DNA from: Avena insularis
Lineage: Eukaryota; Streptophyta; Magnoliopsida; Poales; Poaceae
Assembly (NCBI GenBank): GCA_023614405.1
Contig: CM042694.1
Coordinates: forward strand, 88,829,285-88,893,284
Length of the DNA: 64,000 nucleotides
Reading direction: 5' to 3'
A program made the position numbers and the translations under genes. Each line of letters starts with the position of its first letter. Positions within the stretch are counted from its first letter, which is position 1. Below the pieces are notes generated by a model. That model was not told the DNA's origin. It did no database searches and saw nothing but the letters and a program-made list of their open reading frames with translations. Below, one piece after another: positions 35,105 through 46,445 of the stretch.

Positions 35105-35926
35105 ATAGATGGACAAACCGAGAGGGTGAATCAGATTTTGGAGGATATGTTGAGAGCTTGCGCTCTAGCTCATGGCTCTAGTTGGGATGAGAATTTGCCT
35201 TATGCTGAGTTTTCATACAACAACAGCTACCAGACTAGCATCAATACGTCGCCGTTCGATGTACCATATGGTAAGAGGTGCAGGACACCATTGTTGTGGG
35301 ATCGTGTAGGTGAGCGTCAGTTGTTTGGACCTGATTTGATTAAGGATGTTGAGGAGAAGGTCACTTTGATTCGATATAGGCTGAAGGTAGCACAGTCAAG
35401 GCAGAAGAGCTATGCTGATGCTAAGCGCAAGGAGGTGGTGTATGAGATTGGAGATCGAGCCTACCTCAGAGTTTCGCCTCTGCGTGGAATTAAGCGATTT
35501 GGGATTAAGGGCAAGCTGGCTCCTCGGTTTATAGGGCCCTACAAGATCCTAGCACGCAAAGGAGAGGTTGCGTACCAGCTGGAGATGCCAGAGGTTCTAT
35601 CCGCTGTTCACGACGTGTTCCATGTGTCTCAGCTGAAGAAGTGCCATCCGGAGATGATGGATACACCATTGAGAGACACTGTGTCGCTTGAAGAGGTCCA
35701 GCTGGAGAACGACTTGACCTATGAGGAGAAACCGGTCAAGATCTTGGAAACAGCGGAGAGACTTACACGCAGCAAGACGATTAGGTTTTGCAAGGTACAA
35801 TGGAGCCATCACACCGAAGAGGAAGCTACCTAGGAGCGAAAAGATGACCTCCGAGAGGACCACCCGCACCTATTTGCTAGCCACGTCGAATCTTGAGGAC
35901 GAGATTCATCTTAAGAGGGTTAGTCT
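35105..35926 (+). pseudogene. pol: Tekay-like integrase C-terminus and chromodomain
   Basis: Reads on in frame after the TAG: DGQTERVNQILEDMLRAC, WDENLPYAEFSYNNSYQ, then GPYKILARKGEVAYQLEMP and VFHVSQLKKCHPE. The chromodomain begins DLTYEEKPVKILE and continues KVQWSHHTEEEAT to a TAG at 35831-35833, where the family has Trp. The frame stays open after it to about 35896, so the real end was later. The chromodomain is known to steer chromoviruses to particular chromatin. The region directly before the 3' LTR contains a purine-rich aagaggg. Confidence 0.85.
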
Positions 35927-38694
35927 TGTCATATCTCAAATTCTAGATTTGGCACTGCATTCATACATGTTATTGCATTCATGATCATATTTGCAAAAAA
36001 AAGTTCTAAAGGCTTTTGGCCAAAGCGCTACCTATTTGTCTTTCCATCTCTTATATGAGATTACTAGGGTTTTTGCCTTGCATCTTTAAGAATGAACCCT
36101 TTTGGACATTCCAGATGCATGATTTCGTAGAGCTCGTCTCTACGAATCCGTAGAGCTTTGTTTCGCCCAAATCGGAGTCCTGGATCAAAAGTTATGGCCA
36201 AATTTCAGAAGTGCAGGAAAAATTCAGAGTTTTCAGACTATCAGACTGTCTGTCAGTTCAAAAAAAAAGAAAAAAAAGGGAAAACGCGTCGGCCAGCCGC
36301 CCGCCAGCCCACCGTGGCCCAGCAGCCCACCCGGGAGCCGCCTGCCAGCGAGCGGCAGATAGTGGCCGCCGCGCGCGCAACGCGTAGACCGCCGCCGCCC
36401 GGGCCCACCTGCCAGCGGGAGCCCATCGAGCAGACCGGGCTCGACACGAGCACGGACGCCGAGGCCACCGACCTCGCCAGAACCCCGATTTCCGCGGGAG
36501 TTCGTTCCGCCTCGTGTTTTTCTTCTCACCCCCCTTAAAGCCCTCGCCAACCCGATCCTTTTTCCCTCTTTGTTTCCGTCTACGCCGCCGCCAGCTCCGT
36601 GGAATCTCTCGCCGGAGTTCGCCGCCGCCGCCGCCATTACGCCAGTGAGCTCGCGCCGCTGCCACAGAGCCCCTCCCCCCTCGCCTTTCCGCCTTACCGT
36701 CACCCGCCTCACCTTTTCCCCCGCCTGCAGGACACCGGGAGCTGCCACCGCCGCCGACGAACTGCCCCGCCGCCGGTCGAAGGTGAGCAGCCGAGCCACG
36801 TCGGCCGTTGGATCGAGCGGACGGCCCAATCGATCGCCGCTGACTGGCGTGACGGCCAGCCGGTCAACCGCTTGTGTGAGAATATTCCCCGGAATATTCC
36901 CTGTCGATTTTCCAGGGATTATTATTTTCCAGAAAATAGATCCAACTTCAAAAATTCGTAGGAAAAGATTTACTGGGCCAAATTTTGAAAATAATATGTC
37001 ATTGGATTCACAAAATTGTGTATAATTTGTTTATAAAATAATATTGAAGGTTTACTGTATGTTTTTCTCTGAGACTTTAAAAGTCTTAAAACACTATAAA
37101 AATTATAGGAAAAGTTCTGTAGTGCCTTTTTGTGTGATTCCAATTGCCCCTAGTCCTAAATCACGTTACCTACACAGTAGTATTTTTGCCTAGGTCTTAC
37201 AACCCTGTTTACCGAAGAAGTTTAGTGTTTTGTCTAAAAGCTTATTAATTGGGTTCACAAATTGCATAGCCTTGTTTTCATTGCATTAAAGATTTTTCAT
37301 GCATCATGCAGTAGTAGTAAACATCAGAGAACACCGAAAGGTTACTAAAAACCTTGTTGGGCTATCATGCATGCATTTGTACTCTTGCTTATGACTGTGT
37401 TTTGTTGTTTATGTGTTGTTTGTATCGTGTAGATTATGACGAGTGCAACGCTTGTTTCTGCGAGGATTGTACCCTCGACTCCTACCGCCAAGGAAAGTAG
37501 ATGCTATTTTGTTCATACCATTGTCCTACTATTTTCTCTTATGCATGTGTAGTGTATTTCTGTAGTTAATGTGTAGGAACTACTATGCTATGCTATATCC
37601 TATTTATTGTGGTAGGAATTTCCTTGTAGATGAGCCCCGCTCAGTAGATGTGCTTAGACTTGCTGTGAAGACGGGGAAAGGGGATCACACTATGGTGGAG
37701 TTGTGTTTGCTTCAAACTAAAACAACTTAATGTTAATAAACTACCTGGGCGGAATGGTTGGATGGTCAACAGAGTGTGGTTAATGGTGGGGAATGCCGCC
37801 CACGATACCGAGAAGGATTGGTTCTCTTTTTTATGGTAGCTTACGTGTGCAACCATGTGCCAGTAAGAATGGGTGGCTGGTTGGACTTAGTAGGTCATGG
37901 TGATCCGAACCCAACGTAGCCAGAGATGTAGTGAATGATAGGTTGGGACCGGTGCGCAGTGGGGTTTGGTGATCTACTTCCCGAAAGGTCACATCTTAGA
38001 CTTCTCCCTACCATCACACAATATAAGTGTGGTGGTACGAGCTGGGTTGGCCAGGTCACATGGGTAAAGTGTACAAACCCTGCAGGGTGTGAAAACTAAG
38101 TACTTAGCTGTGTCCCCGGTTACGGACGATTGAGCTGCTTGATCATGAGACTATGACATATTCTCACTCATCCTTATTTCCTAATTACTAAAACTTGATG
38201 GGTGAACTTAATGGGTTGCTATGAATTAAATGGTTTACGAAAGTAGGATCAATATGTTTGAAAAGTGCAAGCTAGCCAAAGCTCCACTAGCCAAATAAGC
38301 ATGTAGATGCTAGGTGCATTGTCTCCTTTACCTTAGCGCTACTTGCCATATTTTCCATGTATTGACCCTCCGGGGTTGCTACGTTTCATGTTGCAGGTTA
38401 TACCGATTCCGAGTGATTCGATATAGGTCGCGGTACTCCACTCGACACTTGTTTCCTCGTGGGTAATTTGAAGATGGAGTAGTATCTTTATTTGTGTTGC
38501 TACCTGATTTATGTGTGAGCTAGCCTTCGAGCTAAGCGACTTTTATAATAAATGAATCTTCTGGATCTTCGTTATTTATGATACACGGATTATTACTTTG
38601 TTATTTCATCTATGTTCTATGTAAGCCAATGAACCGATCCAGGGATTGGCATGTTGCATAGAAGCTATAGTCTTTTCAGTACTATAGTGTTACA
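35927..38694 (+). repeat. 3' LTR of the Tekay-like element (2768 bp)
   Basis: Starts tgtcatatctcaaattctag and ends tagtgttaca, followed by the target duplicate aggat. Long plus- and minus-strand frames at 36158-37025 follow its GC-rich block and are not genes. Confidence 0.93.
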
Positions 38695-38832
38695 AGGATA
38701 AAGTTTTGTCAATTATATCCAAACTTCATCTAGATATCCCAAGGTGAAGTTTTGTCAATTATCTTCAAACTCCATCTAGAGATCCCAAGGTGAAGTTTTG
38801 TCAATTAGCTTCAAACTCCATCTGGAGATACC
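38694..38832. repeat. Three 46-47-bp tandem units in the outer Helitron
   Basis: Units at 38694-38740, 38741-38786 and 38787-38832 share aagttttgtcaatta, tcaaac and atctagagatccc-like ends. The Tekay-like element integrated inside the first unit, as its target duplicate aggat is part of it. Confidence 0.8.
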
Positions 38833-39783
38833 TACACTCTGTAGTTGTTACTTAGCTATGCGGAATGATTACTAACAGAATAACTCGTCGGATTAGTGTT
38901 GTTTTGGGATGATTTTCCATGTATATATTGTGAGGGCTATGAATAGAGTAAACCAAGTAGAAGCTTATGATCGTATGCACTCCCTTTAATACCAGATGAT
39001 ATGTTTTTTTCAGAGCTAAAAGAAGCTAGCATAAATTTATCTGACATATTTTTATGGCATATGTCTTGTTTTTACTTTTTTTGTATGGTCTGCAAAGAGA
39101 AATAAGTTTCATAAACTGATATGTGCACGTGATACAATTTGTTCAACTTGATGTCCCTCTTTTAATCTTAAGTAGCATGTGTGGTCAACTAGCTTGAAGT
39201 AACAATGTTCAGTAATCTGTTGAACAAATACAAGAACCATTTTGCCTTTGTTCAGCTAGCCGAGGCAAGAAGCCTTAACATGGAAAGGACTCCCGGCAAT
39301 CTCATGGATGGTTCATCCATCAGGCCGCATGTATGTACTAATTCCCGCATGTATGTACCAGAGTGTTGTCGTCTCACTTTTCTTCCCTGCCTCTTCTCCA
39401 GGCTCGTCCCAGGCACTGATGGCGCTGACCTGAACCTTCGGCGTAGTAGCACGAGTGAACTGCCGCTGGCGAATGGGTGGAATCCCTGTCGAAGACCATA
39501 CACGCACTTCATCTGCAATCTAGGGGAATCCATGGATGTCTCGGTGGAGAATTGAGCTAGGATGCATGAGTAGATGGTAGCAGAGACCGTGTTCTGGAGT
39601 GGTTCCATGTAGGTTCTTGGGCGGTTCTTTGTCTTCCACCTCTTGACAACCACCATATACTGACAAATAATAAACACTGACGCAAGCATTATACATGATG
39701 ACCTATGCACCTTGTCATGCATTTGGAGCGAGAGCACGATATGCTGTTTGAGTAATCCAAATTACTAGCGTTATATGCTCTCT
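38833..39783. other. Outer-Helitron body, captured sequence possible
   Basis: AT-rich, then a GC-richer part at 39205-39560 with a 116-codon plus frame (from MFSNLLNKYKNHFAFVQLAE). It may hold degraded exons (EARSLNMERTPGNLMDGSS, then GTDGADLNLRRSS). No gene recognised. Confidence 0.3.
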
Positions 39784-41428
39784 GTGACCAATGAAACAGT
39801 TCTGAACGCGCTCCTCTGGCTCGTCCCCCGCGGGAGACCAGGGGCGACCCGCGCCACCGTTCCTCTCTCCACCCCTTCCCTCCCCCTCCCTCGCCGTCGC
39901 CGGCGCACGCCGCCAGGCAAAGCCCGTGCGGGGCCGGTGGCGGTGGGCTCTTCCCTACCCGCGTGCTTGGGGGGGTGGCGCGGGGCCACCTTGGCCGGCG
40001 GCGGTGCGATCTGGAGGTTGTTGCTCGGCCCGACGGCATCGGCACGGCTGCAGCGAATCCCGGCGGGGGCGACGAACGGCGCGGCGTGGCTCTGCATCCT
40101 GGGCGGCGGTAGTGGGCGGTTGTTGGCAGCGCGGCCAGATCTTGGGGCCAGGTGGGCCCCGATCTGGGCCGGCAGGCTTCACCCTGGGACAGGCGGGCTT
40201 GGGGAAGGTCAACTCCGGTGACCCCCGACTGGCGGTTGTGGCCTGGAGTTCGCCAAGTCACATCGTCGTGGTCGTCGATCTGGGCCAGGTGGGCCCAGAT
40301 CAGGCGGCCCTGGCAGCAGGCTATGGCGTTGCCTTTGAAGCCCCGGTCCGGGTCGTTGTGTGCCCGCTGTTGGTTGTCATGGGAGAGATGGCTCTGTCCG
40401 ACAACGGTTTGATGTCGGTGGCGCGGCATCCGCGAGCGTCGGTTAGCCGTTCTCTGCCCTGTGACGGGTATGAGAGCCTGGATGCCGGGGTGGCAGCCCC
40501 AGAAGGTGGTCTGCATGAGTGACCCTTTGGTGGAGGCGGCTCCGGGAGGTGGCTTGCGGTGGTGCATCTCGGTCCGGCGGCGGTCCGGCTGGCCCGGGTG
40601 AGCACGATGGAGATGATGTCGCTGCTTGGCGACGGGGGTCTGTAGTGGCGGCGGATCCTCCGGTGGACGGGGAGTAGGGGCTAGAGCTAAGGTTGGTGTT
40701 GTCAGCGGCACCCTTGCTGTAGTGCGGCGGCGGGGCTTCACGGGTCCATTCGGGCTCGGCCAGGACAGCGAGGGCCTGGTTTTCCCATGTTGTTGCATCC
40801 GGTCAGTTACCGTCTTCCGACGGTGGAGGCAGTTCCCTCCCGCGTGCTTCTGTAGCATCGACCCTCGCCAAATCCCTCTCCTTTTTGTCTGTCCGGTCTC
40901 ACAACGTGGGTCACGGTGAGATGACGGTGGTGGCTGCAAGACCGTGGTAGCGCGTGCTGGTGGGCGACGAGAGTGGTGGAGCAATCCGAAGCGTCTGGGA
41001 GGGTGTTTTTGAGGGGTCGGGAGAAATCCTTGTCGTTTCGACACCGACGCGGTAGCGCCTGCGGGTGTTGCCGACCTTTCTGAAGGGCGTCGGGTGTACC
41101 TCTTCCCTACCTCCCGCCGCATATCAGGGGAAACCCTAGGATCATTCCGGGAAGCAGCGTCGTTGTTGTCGCTCTCCTTCTTGAAGGTGTTGCTTCGTAC
41201 GCGACGCTTTGGAGCGCTAGGATAGTGGTGGTCATACTCCAGAGGGCACAGCGGTGCCGGGCCACCCTTGTTTTTGTCGAGCCATTGTTATCGGCCTTGT
41301 TTTCTCTTTCTTTCCTTTTTCGTTTTCTCTTCTTTTCCTCTTTGTTTTTGCTTTTGGGTGTTGTGTTGTCTGGCCCAGCAGCGGTCTCATGGTTGGTTGC
41401 TATATAGCTGGGCGAAATGCCTATTTCG
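39784..41428 (+). mobile_element. ORF-less L1-type retroposon with 17-bp target duplication
   Basis: Flanked by agcgttatatgctctct at 39767-39783 and 41429-41445. GC-rich throughout. The 3' end (tggttgctatatagctgggc, then gaaatgcctatttcg) resembles 3' ends of grass L1 elements. No RT or endonuclease frame is present; the long frames on both strands reflect GC content. I read it as an internally deleted L1 derivative moved by an active L1. Confidence 0.75.
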
Positions 41429-41575
41429 AGCGTTATATGCTCTCTCTCTGACTGGTTAGCGTTACATTGAGATGTTAATTTAAAAATATGTCTTCCCTCT
41501 TATCATATCTTCTACATTAGTAGGACGGTTCACCTTTATTGTGTTTATATTTGTGGTTGGAAAAGAAATTTTACT

Positions 41576-41606
41576 TCTCGTGGCAACGCACGGGCATTTA
41601 ACTAGT
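41576..41606 (+). other. Helitron 3' terminus (hairpin plus CTAG|T)
   Basis: tctcgtggcaacgcacgggc followed by atttaactagt. Stem ctcgtg/cacggg (one G-T pair) around gcaacg, then CTAG and a host T. Inverted match to 6544-6574 at 29 of 31 bases. Confidence 0.75.
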
Positions 41607-42851
41607 TATAAAGAAAAGGATACGGGATTGCCGTTTCCTCCTTGCAACGCAATGATGAAGTGATGAAAGGGGATCGATGCCCAGATTTGTTCCAGCGCGT
41701 CCACGAGCGGATGCGCCACTGCAGCCGCCCCTCCACCATAGCGCGTCACTCCGGCCACCCCTCCGCTATAGCATGCTAACCCGGTCTGTCCTAGTCCGTC
41801 TCCCGTCTTCATTGTTCTCCTTGCACTCAGGCGTCGCCTGTAGTTCACTTTTGATTCCCAACATCGTGCCACACATGAAGGAGAGCCACGGGCTGCAGAA
41901 GCGATCATGGGTCATGCCCATACATGGTGCACGCGACCTGGACCCCCCGATGCAGCGCCCGCGGGATGAACTTTGGTGGGAGCGGACGTAGCCGGGAGGA
42001 GCTGCCACCCGATGCCGCCGCCTCTACTCCACCTGGGCGTCCGCTAGCCAGGACAGCCTCCTCTGCTCTGGCCACACGAGCTCAGGTCGGCGCAGCGATG
42101 GCGGCTCCATACATCGCCATACGACGAGGGAGGCGGCGCAGCAATTGCCGACCTTGCGACCACGCCAGACCGACCATCCTCGACATCACCAGGGCAGCCC
42201 TGCGTCTCTCCCTCTCCCTGCTCGCCCTCCTCCTGCTCTGCCCATCAGCGACGCATCTCTATTTCTCTGTTTTTACAAGTCGACAATTTTCATTAGCAGA
42301 AGCCAGCCGTTGTCGCTCCACCTCTGACCTGTCCTTCCCCGTTGCCAGAGCTGCAGACTTGCAGCTGCTTCTCGTGGTCCGGAATCAAAGAACATACAAA
42401 AAGCGGAAATTGGATGAAGGAAATGAAGTTTCTATGATGAGGATGTTGTCATCTCCAAGGCAAGATCTGGAGCTAGGGTGCTCGGATTCGGCACTCCACA
42501 ACACGAATCGGGCTCGCCATGGCCAGATGGAATGACGCCACCGCCTCCCTTCCCACCACAGACGACCAGATCGAACGATACCGCCGCCGACCCTCCCGCA
42601 TATGCCTCGGGAACAGAGTGGTTTGGGGTCGTCGCGGCCCTCCAATCCCTCGTCGGCCATGCGTCTACGTCCGCTCGTGCGAGCTCGCCCGCCGGGCGGA
42701 GGTATCCCGAACAGACGGTTCACTTTTACTTGGCGGTGGTAGTGGTTGTAATACCTCCAAAAGTGCAAGGGCAAAATCATCTTTTGGCGGCAGACGGATT
42801 TCCACCTGTCGACGAACGTCCTCAATCTTTTTATCTTTTTAATAGTATAGA
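41607..42851 (-). mobile_element. Helitron 5' portion, minus strand, no 3' end seen
   Basis: On the minus strand TCTATACTATTAAAAAG begins at 42851 and is preceded by A, as expected for a Helitron 5' end. The following 1.2 kb is GC-rich with broken frames on both strands, reminiscent of captured gene sequence. No matching 3' end is present; the region stops at the outer Helitron's 3' end at 41606. It may be the remains of an older Helitron into which the outer one inserted. Confidence 0.4.
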
Positions 42852-42854
42852 TTA

Positions 42855-43006
42855 TGTTCTACAAAATTAATTTAGTTGGATTCATATTTTAAAACAATTT
42901 TTAATGATACCAATTTTTCATCAAATAGTCCTCATATGTTTGACTAATTCTTGGTCAAAGTAGATCTTAGGGCAACTCTTTTATTCATTAGAATCGAGAG
43001 AGTAAA
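42855..43006. mobile_element. Degenerate Stowaway-like MITE half
   Basis: The order gtttgactaattcttggtcaaag ... gaatcgagagagta resembles the right half of grass Stowaway elements (usual end gaacggagggagta). No left terminus is visible. The end motif ttagaatcgagagagt recurs at 43146-43161. Confidence 0.35.
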
Positions 43007-43349
43007 AAACGAGACCCATGGGCACTAGCACCCAGGGCATATTCATATCGAAGAAAGGAAGATGCGGAGCGGAAACGGACGGGACGAGACGAGACTAGAA
43101 CCCATGTTTCCGGGCTAGCGAGCAAGTCCTTTGGCTAGTCTCTTATTAGAATCGAGAGAGTCACTATTATGGTTGAAACTTATTAGAAGTAACCAACAGT
43201 CAAAAAAATAACTGACATTAAAAAGCATAAAAAAGAACTCCAAATGTTTCATGGCTTTTGACGACATCAATGGGAACTCGCACATAGGAACATGACAAAA
43301 ACAACATAGATCGAACATTGGTAGGGACGTAAAAGTGGACAAGCGGGAT

Positions 43350-43470
43350 AAGTAGGATTCTAAAATAAGTGACTCAACTTTGTCTACACAACGTTTGTAT
43401 ATAAACATGTTTTATTACTAGACTCATACGTCCAGACAAAGTGAAGTCATTTATTTCGGACAGATAAGAA
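43350..43470. mobile_element. Stowaway-like MITE (inverted arms)
   Basis: Left arm 43358-43385 (ttctaaaataagtgactcaa and onward) is the imperfect reverse complement of right arm 43434-43461 (agacaaagtgaagtcattta and onward), around a 48-bp AT-rich loop. The wording ctaaaataagtgactcaact is typical for Triticeae Stowaway elements. Outer ends are decayed. Confidence 0.6.
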
Positions 43471-45039
43471 AAAAAGTAAGATTTGTCAAACATCACTTAT
43501 TCTACTTAGTTTAGAGTTAAACTAGAGATGTAAAATCAGAATCCGTTTATATTTCACCTGTGCTACTTCTGCATCCCTAAACATTGGCCGGGTGTTCCAA
43601 ACTTGTCAAGCTCGTCTCCACCACTTTTGAATAGCCTAGATAACAATTCCATACAAAAAAAAGCCTAGACGACGACGCCGAGCAAACCACTTTGCACGTG
43701 AGGCGAAACAAAGATCCATGGAAAAGTTGCACAAAAAGTTGCACGTGAGCCAATCACTTCTTTTGCTTTCTTTTGAATAAAGTACAAAAGGTCCATGGAA
43801 AAGTTGCACCACGATAATTTCAAAGAAAGTATAACTAGTGGGAAATTCCAAAATATGACAATTTGCTTGGCTTGTAGCTAAATTTGGTTTTATTTTGTAG
43901 TTTCTCCAAATATAGGAAAAGTGACTCAAATTTGAACCATATGTGTGCTAATTATAAGTCCTGACAACTTCAAAAAATTATTTTAAGGTAGGATTATATG
44001 TTTATATGCACTATAAAGAAATAATCTTCAAAACTTTAGACCATTTATATGAATGCCCATGCTGACAGTTTTGATTGAATTTTGAATTCAGCCAAAGGAA
44101 ACTATAAGCAAATCAAAAAAGATGGAAACTTGTGCATGGAGTCTTTTCTGGGTGACTAGTTCCCATGAAAATACAAACTTGAAATATGCTAATTCGAGAA
44201 AAAAAACATCACAAAATATGCTACCATGTATATATGATTTAACTTGGCTTTCTTCCCAGATGCCATGTTCAATATAAAATTTATGTCATATTTCATTATA
44301 ATTTGTGAAAATGGGCACAAAGCTCTATACAGTCACGGCAACATTGCCAGCTAAAGTTTTCAACTTTTTTGTTCGTAGAAATTTGATTTCCCAGTTTATT
44401 AGCCCTCAAAATGGTTTTTTAGTGAACGAAGTACAAAAAGTCCATGGTGAAATTGCACCACGATAATTTTCAAAAGAACTATAAGTAGTGGGATGGCCAA
44501 TTTTGAGAGTTGACCATTTGAGCTCAAATTTGAGTTACTTTCTATAAAATCGACATGAAGTCGTTTAAATGGGGAAAAGTAGCTAGAGTGTATAGAAATT
44601 CATAAAAATTGTAAATTATACATATAATATGGTCTGGTTTAAGTGAAAATTCTAGTGATTCCATTTTGCATTTTGCACCATATTCATGGTAGCTGATTCA
44701 CAAAAAGCCTAATTTTGTCATTTTTAGCACTTAGAAAATAGAAAAAAGATTATTGTGAAAAAATGAACCTCCTTTGGCAACTTTGTTTACCATGGCATGA
44801 TCATTTGGCTTGAAAATTAGATGATAGTATGTTTTGTGAAGGATTTTTTACAACTTGGTCAAAATCCATGCTTATCATTTTTTTCTTGGATCGCACAAGT
44901 TTTACCTTTTCTTGATTTTCGTCTTAGTTTCCAAAATATGGTCAAAACGTTTGCTGAGTGTTTTTTATAGGAAACTAGGCAAAGCCATTTAATCCTCTAA
45001 GATCTAACGGGATGCATTCCGGAGGTGGTTATTCTGCAT
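43471..45039. other. AT-rich DNA with a diverged direct repeat
   Basis: No gene. The segment 43780-43845 (agtacaaaaggtccatggaa, then gttgcaccacgataattt) is repeated at 44428-44494, suggesting an old repetitive DNA element. I cannot classify it. Confidence 0.45.
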
Positions 45040-45400
45040 TTGCTCCCATTATAAAAAAATATATTTCGAAAATGTCAAAAAAAAATGTCTATATATAAAT
45101 TCGAATATTTTATGTTTGTTCGCAAGTTTTCGCGATGACAGAATATTCTACGTGCCCGTGCAAAAAAGACAAAAATTATCCTGTAAATAGTCCTATTTAC
45201 GTAACATTTTTTGTCTTTTTTATACATGACACATGAAGTTTCTTTCATCATGAAAACTTGTGAACGAACATAAAATAGAAACTTGTGAACGAACATAAAA
45301 TATTTGAATATACGTGTAGATGTTTTTTCGATTTTTTTACATTTCAAAAAGTATTTTCTCGCAATGGATTCAAAAAGGGATTTCTCGTGCATCCCTATCT
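45040..45400. mobile_element. Foldback/MITE-like element
   Basis: Left arm 45083-45132 (aaattcgaatattttatgtt, then tgttcgcaagttttcgc) pairs with right arm about 45279-45327 (cttgtgaacgaacataaaat, then atttgaatatacg). The right arm is preceded by a perfect 25-bp tandem duplication (45254-45278 and 45279-45303). Exact ends and family are uncertain. Confidence 0.5.
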
Positions 45401-45498
45401 TTGTCCCATCCTCCTTTCTCTCTTGTGCCTTTCCTTTTATATCTGTCTTAAGAGCATCTACAACACATGCCCTTAAATAGGACATCACTTTTACTTTT

Positions 45499-46162
45499 TT
45501 TTTTTGCGAAAAATCCACCGATCCATTAATAATCATCAACAGTAGTACAAAGAGGCCTAAAAGTAATAAAAATTACAAATAGGTCGATGAACCACCTAGC
45601 GAAGACTACAAACATTAGCACGAGCCGAAGGCGCGCCGCTGTCCTCGCCCCTCCATCACCGGAGCCGGGCAAAGCTTGTCGTAGTAGAGCTTTTTGTAGT
45701 AGACAGACGGGAAGTCGTCGTGCTAAGGTTCCAAAGAACCAGCGCACTAAAGCAGCAACCATCGCCAATGATGACATCAATAGATTGGAAGAGACTGACC
45801 TGAAATTAACACGAAAAACGACTAGATCCCAGGAGATCAGCCGGACACACGACTCCACGTGCCCTCCGCAGCGCTAGACGCACCACCGGAGCGAGGATAG
45901 AGCGGGGAGGACTTTATTCTGACTTCAGGATGTAGCCATCGCCTCAACATCCCGAAAAAGACACGAGAAAATAGCCTAAACTAAGAACAAAAACCTCCCG
46001 CCGGCGAGAGGCCGTGGTCCGCCACACCTCCAAGGCCCTAAGGCCATCGGAGACGGAGCGGACCGATGGCGTCACCGGCGGAGGGAAGGAACCCTAGATG
46101 GGGATTTTTCGCCGTCGCCTCTCGCCTCCTGGGAACAAGCACGTACCGATTTTTCGCAGCAT
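45499..46162 (-). mobile_element. ORF-less L1-type retroposon with 14-bp target duplication
   Basis: Flanked by tcacttttactttt at 45485-45498 and 46163-46176. On the minus strand it begins with a GC-rich 5' leader (cgacggcgaaaaatccccat), then a middle without any long frame, and ends ggatcggtggatttttcgc plus A-tail (the T-run at 45499-45505). It is organised like 39784-41428: 5' leader joined to a 3' end, coding part lost. Confidence 0.75.
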
Positions 46163-46176
46163 TCACTTTTACTTTT

Positions 46177-46445
46177 AGGGCACCAATTATTACGTTTTAG
46201 GACATAAATTTAGGGCAGTACCAAAATTTTAGATGCTGTAAAATAGAGCATCGGGAATGACATCCGACGGTGGGGAGAGAGAGAGGCGGATCTGATGATC
46301 GCAGCTGAACTGAACATATAGTAGCATGTACTGAAGGGAGGTTTGTGGAAATTGTATTTGTGGACAGTCCAAAACTACCGTTCCCCAATGGAACAAATTA
46401 AATTTTCATCTCACACATTCCATATGACTTAACTGGTGATCAACC
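46177..46445. other. Spacer, no clear feature
   Basis: AT-rich DNA around the retroposon. The pair gagcatctacaacacatgcc (about 45451) and aaaatagagcatcggg (about 46240) may be worn ends of a DNA transposon that the retroposon hit; not proven. Confidence 0.3.

Larger units (their letters stand above)
17237..38694 (+). mobile_element. Ty3/Gypsy chromovirus (Tekay-like), nested by an Athila-like element
   Basis: LTRs at 17237-19949 and 35927-38694 both start TGTCA and end TTACA, and are flanked by the identical 5-bp duplication aggat (17232-17236 and 38695-38699). A primer site complementary to initiator tRNA-Met follows the 5' LTR. Domain order gag, protease, RT, RNase H, integrase, chromodomain identifies a chromovirus; the chromodomain type and long LTRs suggest Tekay. 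Gag is split at 21949/31656 by an Athila-like insertion. Further frameshifts and stops show that it is inactive. An additional ORF upstream of gag is described separately. Confidence 0.93.
6473..41606 (+). mobile_element. Putative gene-capture Helitron (outer, heavily nested)
   Basis: The proposed 5' end is tctctactacttaaaaa at 6473, the TC-type start that I recognise from grass Helitrons. The proposed 3' end is gcaacgcacgggcattt followed by aactagt at 41581-41606: a short hairpin (ctCGTG/CACGgg around gcaacg), then CTAG, then a host T, which fits the CTRR|T rule. Removing the insertions (Helitron 6545-13724, LTR element 17237-38694, retroposon 39784-41428) leaves about 4.8 kb, a plausible gene-capture Helitron. 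Against this, the base before the TC is T rather than the expected A, so the 5' end is less sure than the 3' end. No Rep/helicase ORF was found, so it would be non-autonomous. Confidence 0.5.

Noticed and set aside
36158..37025. Overlapping plus- and minus-strand ORFs of 120-198 codons
   Set aside because: They lie in the GC-rich block of the 3' LTR, and the corresponding frames in the 5' LTR (17469-18105) differ by indels. Not coding.
39689..41122. Minus-strand ORF of 477 codons
   Set aside because: It lies in a GC-rich retroposon with open frames on both strands, is low-complexity (Arg/Pro-rich) and has no domain pattern. It also starts inside the retroposon and ends outside it. Composition artefact.
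6544..41606. A single 35-kb DNA transposon with 31-bp terminal inverted repeats
   Set aside because: The repeats are Helitron 3' ends (hairpin plus CTAG) in opposite orientation, each with its own candidate 5' end. No target duplication flanks the 35-kb block.
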